NCBI GenBank assembly: GCA_002917075.1
Contig: NTMA01000010.1
Coordinates: 496,001-560,000, forward strand
Source: Hawksworthiomyces lignivorus
Lineage: Eukaryota > Ascomycota > Sordariomycetes > Ophiostomatales > Ophiostomataceae
DNA length: 64,000 nt
Reading direction: 5' to 3'
The notes under the pieces were generated by a model. The model did no database searches. It was not told the DNA's origin and saw nothing but the letters and a program-made list of their open reading frames with translations. Below are positions 44,351 to 57,700 of this stretch, one piece after another (positions within the stretch are counted from its first letter, which is position 1; each line of letters begins with the position of its first letter). The position numbers and the translations under genes were made by a program.

Positions 44351-47300
44351 TTAACCCAAACGAGCCGAACCAACTCGAGAGGGTATTGATCCGCCCTCGC
44401 GCGTTCGCGTGTCTCGTTCTCCTATTTTCCCCAGCGGCCACCCGTCTCAGCAGCGGAACCACCTCTTTGTCGTATTCTCTCCAGCGAAATTTTCTCCGTC
44501 TGCCAATCTGCAATATTTGGCTGTATCCCAGAGCACAGCGTGTGGTGAGAGGTGGTGAGAGGTGGCTGTCGCGAATCGCCTGGATAGACGCTGTGGTTAG
44601 GCTGCGCAGTCTGTGCCCGGTCTGGTCCTGGGGGGCTCGCTGATGGCCTGGCCTTTCCTCCAGCAGCTGTTGCCTGATGCAGCGCAATGCAGTGGGTTGC
44701 AGGACGTCTAGTGGAATCGACAGGCTAGTCGCAGGGTTGTGCGTTGTCCAGTTCAGTATATATTGAGACTGGTCTGCTGCGAACAAAGACTGATTAATTG
44801 GGGCGGTGAGACGGTGAAGAGAAAAAGCGCATGCAGTAGCAGGGTCGCAAGACGCAAGAAAATGGAGAAAGCAGGGGACAGCGAGAATGGAAAGAAAAGA
44901 GCGGTGGTGTGGGCGAGTGGGCGTGCGCGCGGGCGTGGGCAGAAGTCGAAACGTGGAAAGGTTAAAAGGGGGACACTGAAGAAGATGATGAAAAGGTTTG
45001 GAAGAAAATCGAATCTGAGAAAAGGACACAATAGGAAACAAAATAATAATAATATCGCTCTCGAGCAGATTAAATTAAATTAAAGTTACGGGGAAAGAAC
45101 AGAGTGAAGAAAAAGCAAAGTGAATGGCAGAAACGGAAAGTGCAGAAGCAGAAAAAAGAAAGTGCAGAGAAGGGCGCTGTGGGAAAGAGCATCCCAGGAA
45201 TCCCGAGAACTTGGTGGAACCACGAAAAGAAGCAGCCAGCAAGCCAACATTACCCAAGAAAGAACGAAAAAAATTACACTACGAAGGAACGGCGAAAGAG
45301 GCTGATTGCTATGGGGCGTAGAAAGAGCAAATGACAGCACAGGAAAGAGCAAACGGAGCAAAGGACGAAAAGGAAGATGGAAGGAGGGCTAAGGGTGTAC
45401 CCTGTCGGCTTTCCTCTCTTTCGCTCTTTCCTCGTGACATTGGGTGAACAGTGCTTCTCACAACGAACGCCTTTCTGCGGGGAATCGTGATAGAACAGCT
45501 CCACAGCTCTTACGCAGAACGGCGTAGCTGTTATGTGTATTTGCATCATAAACGTACAACTACTAGGTATGTGTGCAATCCTTGCCTGGCCTTGGCTGCG
45601 GAGTTATTCGCGTTGTAAAGGCGACATATCGTACACATCGAAAGATACAGGAGTACGGAGTAGCGTGGGAGGCCAAACCAAGTGTTGTTCGTCTTATTGG
45701 TTCGCACAAGGGAACGATCTTCATCACAATGAAAAGGGGGCATTCTTCAGCAGCCAAACAACCAAGCAGCAGAAATCAAACGGCTGATGACCGTTGTCAA
45801 CCATTGTCAGCCACTCGCTGCTCTACACTAGCAAGGCGCTATTACGGCATTCTAGGTGGACAAAAACGTCGCCGCTAGAGGGAGGTTCAGAAAAGGGGCG
45901 GACGCGAATGGCCGCTAGAACCGCGTCGCAATGCCGAGCGGCGTCCGGTCGTTTATTAGTGCTGGTCTTGGGCCAGCAGAGCTTGGGACAGATATGAGGG
46001 CTGTTTCGCTGGCTGAGCGTGCTCATGCTCATGGCAGGCGAATACTGCTATGTACGAGTACGAAGGTATGTGCACCTGCTTCTTTCTGAGAGGGACGGTT
46101 GACATGACGATGGAAGCCAGAGCAAAAGAGAGAAAAGAGATAGCGGCTCTCTGCATTCATTTCCTGGGGTGTCTTATTGCTTCCTCATCCCTGCCATCTT
46201 GTACATGTAGCTTCCATTTTCTCTTTTGTCTCTTTTCTGCCCAGCTCCCACATGCACATACCATGTATGCCTTGCTTGCACAAGGTCACATATGTGTGTA
46301 CGGAGCGCACTGGGACTAATTTGCTTCCCACTTTGCGAACAGACAGTCTTTTCGGCACTGCAACGGGACCCACTGCTCTCGTCTCTTGGGACCTTCGTTT
46401 GGGACAGTCCGGCCAGCCAAACTCTGGGACCGAAGTTAACTGACGGCGCCTGCAATTTCCTTAGAAATACGACGTGATGAGCGTGCAGACAGCGAAAAGC
46501 CCAGCCCAAGCTTCTATTGTAAGCCAGGATGCTGCTCTGCTGCTCCTGGACGCAGGATAAACCCACAAACGGTATGAACTTACGTACCAACTAGTGCCAC
46601 TGCAACCACATCGCTGGATAGGCGAGACTCGTAAATTGCGCTGTAAAGATTACCACTCTGGACGCATACTCCATGGAGAGGCAGAGAGGACATAGTTGGC
46701 GACCTCTAGCAGTGTTGTCCGTGCCGATCCCGTTACTTACAGGGAGCAAGGATTGCCACCATTTTTAATTTGAGAGGCCCTGTGCGTTCGGGTCCACTGT
46801 GCAAGCAAGTCGCCATCAAGGACCTCCCTCTATGAGCAACGTTCTGCGATTTCGGTACTAGGCCAACAGAAATACGAAGTGTGCCTCCAGCCAACGCCGT
46901 ACGAGTACGAAAAAGATGAGATGACAGAATGATGGCGTACACCTCTTGCTCTGTCGTCCTCCATTTTCGTCTTGTTTCCACTCCTTTTTGGGCTTCTCTC
47001 GTTTCTGGAACATCTCATCTTATCGCTCAGACAACTTGCGGCAGGCTGCTCCCGCGTTGGAGGTCGCATAATCATGACCAGCCAGCCTCACACAAAATCG
47101 AAACAAGCACGTTTCTCCTGGCAGCCGACGGTACGATTCTACCCGTTCTGCAGGAGCCTTCTGCATATTCCGCACGGGGGTGCATGTACGCAATCAATCA
47201 CTCAAGCATATTATATTAGGTATGCTCTCTGCGGATGCAGGAACAAAATTTGGCACATGCAGGCAGGCTCTTTTATGGTGGTAGCGGTGGCGAATGGTAG

Positions 47301-49320
47301 TGTGCCGTCTGCAGCAGCTGTGCTCCTTGCTTCCCTGTCTGCATGCACTGTGGTGTTCCTTTCGTTTGGGAACTGCAATAGGTGAGCAGGACGAAGAAAC
47401 CTTGCGAGGCTGCTCTCAGCGAGGCTGCTTTCAGCTTTGCTCTGAAAGACCCAATAATAGGTCTTATACAAGTGGCCCCGTACGTATGCTCTCTGCACAT
47501 ACTTAGTCCCCTTGACATATCGACTCCCACCGCAGGAGGCGAGTTTTCTCCTATGGCAATCCTTCATTCGGATATCCTTTCTTGATTCTCTTTGTTCTTC
47601 CACACAGTACGAAGTTCGCCTTAGCTCCCGTCGGCCGGCTAATTTTCCAGGTACGCGTTCCTAGTGCGACTTGTACTCCGTACATAGGTTCATAACTTTT
47701 AGCTATTCACAGTGCACATGCATAAGTTTTATACGTCGTATCTAGAATGCCGTTGTGTCCTCATCACTCACCCATAGTCCATTCTTCATATCTTCTCTTC
47801 GTATGGAGCGTCAGAGGTTTCAGGTCTATCGTCTGCCACCAATGGCTCTCCATGCCACCATTAAAGAATCTCGCACCTTCAGTCCTCTACATGACTCTAC
47901 CGGCCTCTCTCTCTCAACGTACTACTACATACATTACTCTGCGGCCATGTTTATGCCACACCATTTTGAATAACCCCCTAACAATTCTATGATCTAGAAT
48001 CGTAAATGCACTCCTATTTGTATGCTCCTTCTGGCATTACTCCGTCACATACGCTTCTCTACTCAGGCTCGTACGCACAATGCATGTGTTTAGTTCATTA
48101 CCTTAATATACTTTGTCTCCTCATCCAGCTTAGCATGACCCACCTGCTGCGCCGCGGCCCTCCGCGCCCTGTGCCGGCAAGCCACTAAGCAACAAAGGAC
48201 CGTTTTCTTAGCTCTCCTAAGCAGTCTCGTTTCTCCCAGCAGTTTATTCGCCTATGCTCCGAGCTCCGTATTAACGTATGCTTACAGACAAGCAGATTTC
48301 CTACGCAGCGTGCTTGTTAATATGCTGTAGTTAATCTGTAATTAATCCACACATGCAACGGCTGTCCACCTGACGACCCGATGACCCAAACAGCTCTCCA
48401 AACAGACCAAAAACGTACCAAACACAAGCCCTGAAATGATCAGGGGTGAAAGGACACCACTCCTCCATGATAGCACGTATCACCACCACAATTCGCTCAT
48501 TTTCCTCCCTATTGCCCCCGTACGAGCACACTGTGTCGCAAATAGCGAGTGTTTTATTCTTCGCTCGATTCATGCGTATTTTGGACGCTGTAGTTTGCTC
48601 TTCTTCTTCCTCTCTCCTCCACTTTCTCCCCACAAAATGTCTTCTTTCTTGCCTGTTGCTCCTATCATCTGAGCTGACTCGCATTTTGCTTCGATTTGCT
48701 GCTGCACCAGTCTCCTCTCCGAAGAGAAAAATGCATCTGTCTATAACTACAAGGATCTATTTTGGCTGTTACTGTAATTAAGCTGCTGTGCGGCTGTTGC
48801 TCGTCTTTTCCTGTGTCTGGCAACCGTCTCATCGAACCAAAACAATAAAGAGATCACCTGAAACAATAACAAAGCCAGAGTCAAAGCAATCCCAAATTCT
48901 ACAAAACGGACAGTGCCGACATTGGGCCTCACAAACAACACCAAGCAGAGAAAGAAGCATCAGAAGCATCAGAAGAAGAAGAAGAACAAAACAGATGACC
49001 CAAGGAAAGAAAACAGAGACAGTGGCCGCCTTTAATTAAACACAGCTTTCTACGAGTGAACTGCCCCTCGCCACCGTTGCATTCGGAAGCTTTCTCCCCT
49101 TTTCTTAGTTTCGCCTACGGCAGTAGCACAGACGCATGTTCGCGTTCGTCGCCTGTGTCGGCCGTCTCCCGTGCTAGAAATCACTAAATCGCTGGTCTGA
49201 ATCGCTACTCGTGCGTGCATCCCGACAATCGACAAAAACCACTTTCACGTTCCACGATCTTTCATACCGCGGAATACACACACACGTGCATTCCCAACGA
49301 CGCTCATTTCTTTGCCCATC
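44351..49320. other. 5-kb gene desert between divergent KAR9 and the 49.3-kb gene
   Basis: No gene or RNA I can support. 44,400-45,420 is purine-rich on + (pyrimidine-rich leader of KAR9). The middle holds TACGGAGTA-type motifs at 45651-45662, 46052-46063, 46899-46910 and 47673-47683. 49,050-49,320 is the leader of the next gene. Open frames of 60-140 codons here show no coding character. Confidence 0.5.
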
Positions 49321-51270
49321 ATGGCCTCCATTCCGGACACAACACCCCGGCAACCAGCACCACCCACCATCTGCCAGCCATCTTCCCCACCTTCCGACAG
49401 CTTGCCAGCAGCACTAGCCGCAGATGGGGGAGACGCAAGCACCGGCAGCCGCGGGCTGTCTCGCCTGTCCACAGCTTCGTCGCTCTCTCACGGATCGGCC
49501 ACAACCGAAGCCTCGTCCTCCTTGTCTCTGGGGTTTACCGGCCGGGACTCCCGTGACTCCCGCGACTCGCTCGGCAGCGACATGTCCTCCTCGGCCTTCA
49601 GCCGGCAGTCGTCCGGCAGCTATTCGGCAGTATCGTCCCTCTCGACTGCGTCGTCTCCGACCTCGCGCCTCTCCATGGCCAGCACCATCACCATAAACAC
49701 CCCGGCGGACCAGCGCTCCAAGCGCCGCGGCTACATGCGTCCGCAGGGCACCGACTTTGCCGCCAGCGCCCGCTCGCGGGAGAGCGTCCTCAGCCTCGGC
49801 AGCATCGCCCACCTGCAGCACTACTTTGCCCGCACCGGCCTGCTGGACATCAAGGGCCAGCTGGAGCGGAAGCGCCGAGAAAAGGCCCGCACCCTCGACC
49901 TCTCGCAGCTGGAGGGGACCACGGCCTACCTGGCCCCCCGCGCCCAGTCCATGCTGCTACACCCCGCCACGGACGTCGGGGCGGCTGCGAGCGCCAAGGG
50001 CAGCCTCATCGTGCCGTCCGACATCGACTCGTCCTACGCCTCCTTGGGCAGCAGCCCCGTCCTGGCTGCCCACGCCGGCCCGGGCGACGTGCTCGTCGAG
50101 TCGCCCATCCAGGACGAGCACCCCGACGACGACTGGTATGCCGACGACCTGGACGACACAGACCCGGCCGCCATGCTGCCGCCCACCGTCAGCACCTACA
50201 TGTACCGCGAGAAGCCGCTGCCGAAGCCGCCGTCTCTCGCGGAGCTCAAGGCCGATCTGAAGAACTCGCTCGACAGCGCTGCCGAGGCGCTCGCCGAGGC
50301 GCGGCAAGCAAAGACCAACCCGGAGGCGCCCAAGACGCCCTCGTCGTCCGCGCCCTCGTCGCCAGAAAAGCAGCGCAAGTCAGACTCGCCCGGCAGCAAG
50401 GCGGCCACGGCCACCTGGTACGAGATCCAGGGCATGCACATCCTCGACGTCATGACCCTGGCAATCCGCGCGGCAAAGGTCTACTACACGAGCCACGAGC
50501 ACCCAGACCGGCTCGACGCCATCAAGCCGGAGCGGGAAGTTCGCTCGGAGCTGCTGGGCGTCATGGACGTCCTCAAGCGGATGGCGACGCGCAGCTTTAC
50601 CGGAGGCGTCCGCACCGAGGAGATCCGCGCCATGGATGCCTGGATCGCCAGCCTGTACGCCATGCTGAGCGCCGAGGAAGCCATCGTCGCGACCGAGCGC
50701 GCTGAGCGGTCCGGCTGGACGTGGCTGCGCGACGCAGACTGGCCGGCAGATCCGGCCGCAGACCTCGCCCGCGCCTATGCGCGAGAGCATGCCTTTTTGC
50801 AGTCCATGCTGACGAGCGGCTCCGTCCCAGACGACAAGGCCGACACCGTCCTGCCGCCGTGGACGCCCATGGACCGCAGCAACATCGCTTCCGAGCACCC
50901 GCCGCCCGCGGCAGGGGAGGCGAGCAGCAGCAGCTCGTCTCCTGCCGCGCCGATCCCGCCGACGCCTTTCCTGCAGCACATGCAGAACGGCGTGCACCTC
51001 GTCCAGCTGCACAACTGCTGCGTGCGCAAATCGCGGCGGCGGTTCGGTGCCATACCCACCTTCCACGCCGACACGCAGAAGCCGTACCGGGCTGCCGACA
51101 ACCTCCGGTACTGGGTGAAAGCCGCGGAGCTGAGGTGGGAGGTCTTGCTCAAGATCGATGCGCTGGGCGTTGTGTGCAACAGCCGGCCAGATGTGTGGCC
51201 GGCCTTTGAGGATGCTATTTTTACATGGAGCCGCAAAGTGCGGGAAGAGATCACGGCCGAGTTTGACTGA
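49321..51270 (+). CDS. Protein of unknown function with Ser-rich N-half and helical C-half
   Basis: A single exon of 649 residues, started at the ATG in CCCATCATGGCC. Residues 1-145 are Ser/Thr/Pro-rich, with (Arg-Asp-Ser)n repeats that suggest phosphorylation. Residues 150-200 include a basic helical segment (QLERKRREKARTLDL). An acidic stretch follows near 260-290 (DDDWYADDLDDTD). The C-half (about 365-649) looks folded and helical, with conserved-looking blocks: WYEIQGMHILDVMTLAIRAAK, AMDAWIASLYAMLSAEE, HMQNGVHLVQLHN and a Trp-rich end. No signal peptide or membrane segment. I do not recognise a named family; it resembles conserved hypothetical proteins of moulds. Codon use is strongly GC-ending, so it is probably well expressed. 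It is tail to tail with the large ankyrin gene. Confidence 0.85.
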   Translation: MASIPDTTPRQPAPPTICQPSSPPSDSLPAALAADGGDASTGSRGLSRLSTASSLSHGSATTEASSSLSLGFTGRDSRDSRDSLGSDMSSSAFSRQSSGSYSAVSSLSTASSPTSRLSMASTITINTPADQRSKRRGYMRPQGTDFAASARSRESVLSLGSIAHLQHYFARTGLLDIKGQLERKRREKARTLDLSQLEGTTAYLAPRAQSMLLHPATDVGAAASAKGSLIVPSDIDSSYASLGSSPVLAAHAGPGDVLVESPIQDEHPDDDWYADDLDDTDPAAMLPPTVSTYMYREKPLPKPPSLAELKADLKNSLDSAAEALAEARQAKTNPEAPKTPSSSAPSSPEKQRKSDSPGSKAATATWYEIQGMHILDVMTLAIRAAKVYYTSHEHPDRLDAIKPEREVRSELLGVMDVLKRMATRSFTGGVRTEEIRAMDAWIASLYAMLSAEEAIVATERAERSGWTWLRDADWPADPAADLARAYAREHAFLQSMLTSGSVPDDKADTVLPPWTPMDRSNIASEHPPPAAGEASSSSSSPAAPIPPTPFLQHMQNGVHLVQLHNCCVRKSRRRFGAIPTFHADTQKPYRAADNLRYWVKAAELRWEVLLKIDALGVVCNSRPDVWPAFEDAIFTWSRKVREEITAEFD

Positions 51271-51781
51271 GACATGACTTTATTTCTTTTTTTTATATTC
51301 TTCTATTCTCCCGGTCTGCTTCTCTTTCTATCTTCTACACCTTTTTCGTTTCCCTCTCATCGGCCTGCCTCACTCTCTTAGTGGGCTATTGAGAGGGAGC
51401 CGCCATTCAAAAGTTTACTTTTTCTCAACTTCAGCGGGAGACGAATCTGCCTCGTTCTCTCTCGCCGTCTTCACTTTTTATACCCCCTCTTTTGGCATAC
51501 AATTTTGGCGTTAGCACACTTTCCATTCACTTTTGGCATGCTGCTTAGAGACCTACTTTATTTCCTTGGTACATACTTCTTAGGTTCTCGTCGGCGGGAT
51601 ACTTCCTGCTGTTGCTTTCGGTATCCAAGAACAGACTGATCTTGAACAGCTTAGAGAATGCATTTAATGAATTTATTTTGTATTTCAACGCGCATCCTTA
51701 ATGTGACTCAAGTAAAGCTAGCCTTGTAGCGCTCGGTTTTGGAGAAAGCAGAAGACCAGAAAGATTGAGCATATAGAAAGA
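51271..51781. other. Intergenic between two convergent genes
   Basis: T-rich 3' UTR-like DNA; no gene seen. Confidence 0.55.
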
Positions 51782-54700
51782 CTATTGAAACAAAGATCTC
51801 CGTTGAAAGCCAAAACCCGGTCTATTGGCCACGTGAAATTCCTCCTCTTTATTCTTCCTATTCCAAGATGTGTATATGATATCGTTCGGCAAGAACGCCA
51901 AAAATGACTGTTTCGCACGTGAGCTTTCCTCCCCAGTGTTGTCTATCATCTCCTTAGGCTTGTTGACCATAGCGGCATATCGTTGCTTTTGGTACCCGTC
52001 GCCAATCCGCTTGGCCACGTTATTGGCCTCGTTGAGGCTGACGAGTCGCCGCTTTCCCGGGTGCCGATCAAGGTACTCGTAGAGCAGATGTAGCGTCTCC
52101 TCCGCTTGGCGAACAGCCTTCGTCTTGCCCCCGAATACTCTGACTGGGATTGGCTCAGGCTCTTCTTCGGACGCAACAAAGTCTCTTGGCTGAATCTGTA
52201 GCCATCTGGTAACCGGCTCCGCGCCGGGCAGCAACGAACGATCGTATGGCTCCGTGACAAAAGCCGCTAAGAACTTTTCCCGGGCAACTTCCACGGGCGT
52301 CATGCCTACAGCATTCTCCCTGCGGAGCAAGATGTCATTCTGCAACTGACTATGCTCCTGATTCGCGTTGTCGTCCAGCAGCGTGCGGAAAATGCGCAAG
52401 CTGGCCCCTTTAGACACGAGCATATGAAGGATTGTATCGCCTGCGCTGTTTACGCAGTTAAGCTCACTGCCGCTCGAGTACTCTAAGAGAAGGCGCAACA
52501 CGTCAAGCACCTCATCCAAGCTTTTATATGCCATTCCGCGGCCATACTTTCCGTCGTTAACAATCGAAATGCAGTTTTCCAGCCATTGATGTAGAGGCGT
52601 GCGGCCCTCGCTCATTGCCGAATGGTGGCTGCGTTCACAGAACATGCGCCTGCGTGCCTCGGGATTTAAAATGTCCAACATCGGGCGTAGTTGGGAAGCT
52701 TGTGGGTTGTATTCAAGTGCTGCATGCAATAGGTTTTCGAAAGTGCCTTCCCGGCGGCTCGACTGATCAGCACCATTGTCAATGAGCAAACGGACAATAT
52801 CCACGCGTCCCATCAAGGTTGCAACGAACAAAGGCGTGTAGCCGGTGGTATTCTTAGCCGAAATCGAATTCGGCGCGACTTTGATGAGGTATTCAACCAA
52901 CGGCAGCACCTTGTCATAGTCCCCATTGGATACAGCAGCAAGAAGTAAAAGATCATCTAAATCTGTGTAAGCGTGTTTGCAGCCGGGAATCATAGAATGA
53001 AATACTTTGAAATAAAACTCACGATCTTTGTTGAGCCAGCGAGAGATGGCCCCCTCGAAACCGCCAGGGGCTTGGCTGAGATGGTTTAAGCGAGCATCAT
53101 CGCGTGTTGCCTTCAACCTGGTAAACTCAAGATAGCAGCGCAAAGGAGCGTCACTCAAGAACCATTCTACGGACTCCAAACTGCCTACCGACGCAGCATA
53201 TAGCAATGGCGAAATCCCCATTCCAGTCGGCCGTATCGCTGTCTGGCGGCCTGCCTCAGCCCAGTCGCTCCTGTGACAAGTTAGTGCACGTGAATTGAAG
53301 GTTGTATAGTTATAGTATGTGGAAAACACACCTCTTCTTGCCATAGACGGTCAAACCCTGGTAATATTGAGGTTTGACCTGCAACTCAACACCTGTGTCT
53401 TTAACCATCTCCTCCAGAGGCAAACCGGCCCCAGTGCGTTTAATGACTTCTGCTAGCATCTCTGGATGCCCCTCTTTAACAGCGTATCTAAAATCGGCAT
53501 CTGGCAAAGTATAGAATTGACTTCCAGACTCATCTTTATCATCCAACTTCAATTTGGCGAAGTGGGAAGCGTTGTCCAACAAGAACTTGAGACCATCATG
53601 GTCGTTCCGTTTGAAAACAAATTGAAAAAGCGACTCCCAGGCAGCCTGGTAATCAACGGCCCTGCCGTTAGATAGCACAAAGTTTGAGCAAGGTAAACCA
53701 AGCAATTGAAGTGGTTTCTGTTCGGTCAGCAATTGTTGTAAAACTCCCAACTAAACACGAATAGGACAAAACAAAGACAAGGGGAAAGGCGACTACTTAC
53801 CACTGTTCCTTTAACTTGCATGTTCACTTCCCCAACGTTTTCAATTGTGAATTCATCATTGTCGACAATCATTTGGTACATGCCATGTTCGTCCTCATCT
53901 TCTGAGTCGTCCTCTTCCATGTCGGAGTCTTCGTCTCTCATTTCATAGTGACCATTATGACTATCTTCTGGGGCAAACTGCGCTTGGGCGATTTCAAGAA
54001 TAGCGGCTGCCACGTTGTAATGACCACAGAGGAATGCTAGAGAAAATGGATTATTGCCCTCTTTATCACTGACCGCAATTTTTAGAGGAGGTTGGTCTTT
54101 GAGTTCACCCCAAGCGGCCAGTGTAAGCTTCTTAACTGTGTCAAGATCTCCTCGCCAGGCAGCTTCGAATCTTCCATCGAGTTAGAAAGTAAATCGAAAT
54201 GAGAGGGAAGCAATATCCACAAAAACTCACAGTTCAATGTAGCCGCTCCGGCGACTTTCAGTGATGCCCGGGTCTCCAGAAAACTGGGGGATGAACTCGT
54301 AATCAGTGGTAAACTGCTCATATTTCACCACTTTTTGCTGCACGCTCTCGGCTGCAGGTCCAGTCTTTTCCAAAATCTTGGCCTCAATCCTTTCAAGCAC
54401 ATGAATCATGGCCGCAATCGCCTTTTTCTTCGCTTCAAGTCCCCCTGACGTTCGCAAAATTTCCATTTGAGTTTCGTACGCTCTCTCGCTGGCAGTATAA
54501 GCGTCATTGAGATCCTTGAGATGTTGCGAAGCTGCTAGATGCATCCAGGTTCCCTCTGAAAGAGTCTTCATGAATACCTCTGCATTTTCGGCTCTCTTGA
54601 AAGGCTTCTCGACTGTCCGATCCTCGCCATTATACTTTCGAAGGGTCGCAAGATTGCTTCGAACCACGTCGAGAGCACATGTCGGTATATTGTTCATGCC

Positions 54701-57700
54701 CCAAAACATTCGATTGCTGTAGCCTTGCTGGGTTTTTGTCTCTGGATTTGCCCCCCTCTCTAATAGTTCGAGAGCAATCTCCGGGTTTGGGCTTTCCAGG
54801 GCTGCTATGAGAGGCTGCTTTATCTGAGAATTGAAAAGATTGAGGTTCTGTTCCAACGTGGTAAGATGAATGGTAGCCACTGTCTTGGCTGACTTGAGCC
54901 AGATATCAAAGTCAATCTGCGGGGGAATGCCAGCATCGAGAAGCTTCAAAGCCATCTTGACGTCCCCTGCACCAACAGCAGCCAACAGTGGGCTTGTTGT
55001 GTAATACGATGTTGGGAATGATATATGCTTCAGCGCGTTGGACGAGCCCAGCCTGTCTAATTCCAAAAGTAGATCGACAAGCTCAACTTCTCTGCTCTCA
55101 ACATATCTGTGAAATGCAGTGATTCCCTTCAAATCTGCTTGAGAAGAGGATGCACCAAGGCTAAGAAGAGTAGCAGCCATCTTTTTGGCTTTCTGCACTG
55201 GAAGAGCCAGAGCCAGTGCAAGTGTCAACAGTGCCGCGCTTGGTTGATGGTTGTAATTTAGAAACTTGACTGGCAAAAGAACATCTGCGCCGTATTCCTA
55301 ATCCAAGAAGTCAGTTGAATATTTTACCAGCTAAAAGATTTTTCGCGAAGTTATAGTGAAAGCATATTTTACCTGACAGAGTAGCTTCACAACCTCATCG
55401 TGCCCTTCCATGATAGCAAAATGAAGTGCGGAACACGGGCGATCCCACGCGATGACGTTGACATCGTAGAAGTCCGGCTCGTCTTCATTTTCGTTCAGAG
55501 CAGCATCTACCTCATCGTTCGCTTTGTCCTTCTTGCTCTTAACTTTGATAAATGAAGCCGTTGTTGTGGAGTGGACGCCATCATCTGAATCTCCTTCGTC
55601 AACCAACTCGGCATCATCATCATCGCTTTCACCATCGCCTTCATCGTAGCTTTCATCGTCGCTGTCAGTTTCACCTGCGTCGTCTTCACTCTTTCCAGCT
55701 TGAAGCTTTGATTGTCGGCGCTTTTCTTCCTTTTCAACTTCGACCGCCTCATTAGCTGCACTTTTGTCCATCAGAATTTTGACGATCTCAACATCGCCGC
55801 GTTGGGCAGCTAAATGAAGTGCGGTCCTGCCATCTGCTACGCGAGCAATAAGACGTGCGCCTCTATTCACTAGGCAGGAGACAATCTCCGGTGTAGAACT
55901 AATGACAGCTAGGTGAAGAGGAGTACGACCGGTGTGGTCGCGTCTGTTAGGATCCGCTTCTTCCTGGTCTAGCCAGTCTTCCACATGTTCCAGATCACCA
56001 TCAACAATCGCTTGACAAAGGCGAGCAGTATTACCGACGTAGGCCATTTCAGTCCAGTCATTGTCAGTTATAGGGTTGAATGAACCGATTTGCTTCGAAG
56101 GGTTAAAAGTTAGTTTCCCAAAAGACAAACAGAAAGAAGAAAGAGCTGTATAACTAAAGGGAGTTTGGTCCTACCTGACGGCCAGGATCATCAGTCAAAA
56201 AAGTGATGTTTCCAGAGATGAAAACTTTTGAGTCTTCTTCGGCGGTCTCTTTCTCTTGTTCGGTCTTGGGGACAGGGCAAAAGCCACAACAATCATTGAC
56301 AACATCCTCAACCCGGCCAAACTAACCGTGGGTTAGCTCGCCGTATTTTAAACGCAGAGATTCTACCATGGTTAATTTAACTTACAAATGCTGGATGTCG
56401 GTGCAGATAGACTTCACGTTCCTTTTTCTTCTGATTCCACTCGGCGTTCAGCACTATAGAGCAGAGACAGACGTTTAGCAAGGTTTGTTGAAAATACAAC
56501 AAGAACGGCGAGGCAATAAAAAGTGAAGGTGATGAGCAGCTCACATAGGTCCCGGGTATAACACAACTTTTCGATTTTCTTTGCGTGATATTTGCGTCCG
56601 TATGGGAGAACAAATGTGTCGTAGTTGCTAACATCTTCCTGATTGACCCATTCTGCCACTTCGTCTTCAAAGGCGTCTTTGATGTTTCCACGCAAACCGT
56701 TTGGTCTGTTGTATAAATTGTTCAGTGGCGGTCTCCCACGCTCCTGACGGCGCTTGGCTGCATAAGACTGCCTCGAATCAGCTGTTGGAAGGCGCTCAAG
56801 CACAAGAAGTCGAGAGAGACCAAGTGTGCGTTGAAAACTTCGGTCAAAGATTGTGGGATCGATACGAGATCGGTCCAGCTCTGCCCAGTAGATTTCAAAG
56901 TTCCGGTGACTATACTTGGATAGTCGATTTTCATAAGATGGACTGCGACGAGACAAGTCGATGTGATTCACTTGTGTCATATACGATTGCAAAGCACGTG
57001 GGGTGCAGTAAACCTGCTTCCCATCGTATGCTGCACAGGAACAGTCAATGTCAAAGCCAGCGAGAATCTCCGAAACAGATTTATAGATACGGAGAACAAT
57101 CTAAAGTTTGGTAAGCAACCAATACCAATTATGCCACCACAAACGAGATGATTCAAACAAACGATCTCACCTGCACATGTCGAGTCGGATATTCGCTGCC
57201 TACGAGAGTGGATTAGCATGATTCTGCAAATAGATAAAGATCCATAGAGCTCACAGATTGTGATAGCATGCTTTGTCCTGACCGTAGTGGTCTCAGCAAG
57301 AATGGAATCCCGAATGCTTGCTTCAATCTGTTTGATTTTTTCAATGGCTTGTTCCTCCGTAAGACCGTACAGGAAGAGGTCCACGTCAGATGCCGGACAA
57401 AATTTTTCATGATAGTACTCGCGCAATGACCGCCTTGACTTGCTATACTCATCAGGTACAGGCAATAAGCAATTGACGACCGAAGAGCCGGCCGCCACAA
57501 CGTTGTCCCAGTTGAGGTCACCAAGAGACGACTCCGAAAAGACCGAAAAATTGCTTTGAAAGTCTTTTATTGATGCGACTGTTGCGGCAGCACCATTTGG
57601 TCGGCGATTTTCATCCGGAAGAGGCATGATGTATTTGGATTTCTCTGTCTCAGACTCTGCTTTGAGATCACGGGCCCGGATCAAGAGCTTAGATGTGTCT

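Noticed and set aside
44739..45083. 114-codon basic plus-strand frame
   Set aside because: Antisense of the pyrimidine-rich KAR9 leader; low complexity explains the Lys/Arg content.
49312..49320. Start three codons upstream of the 49.3-kb gene
   Set aside because: It would need a TTG start; ATG at 49321 has a good context.
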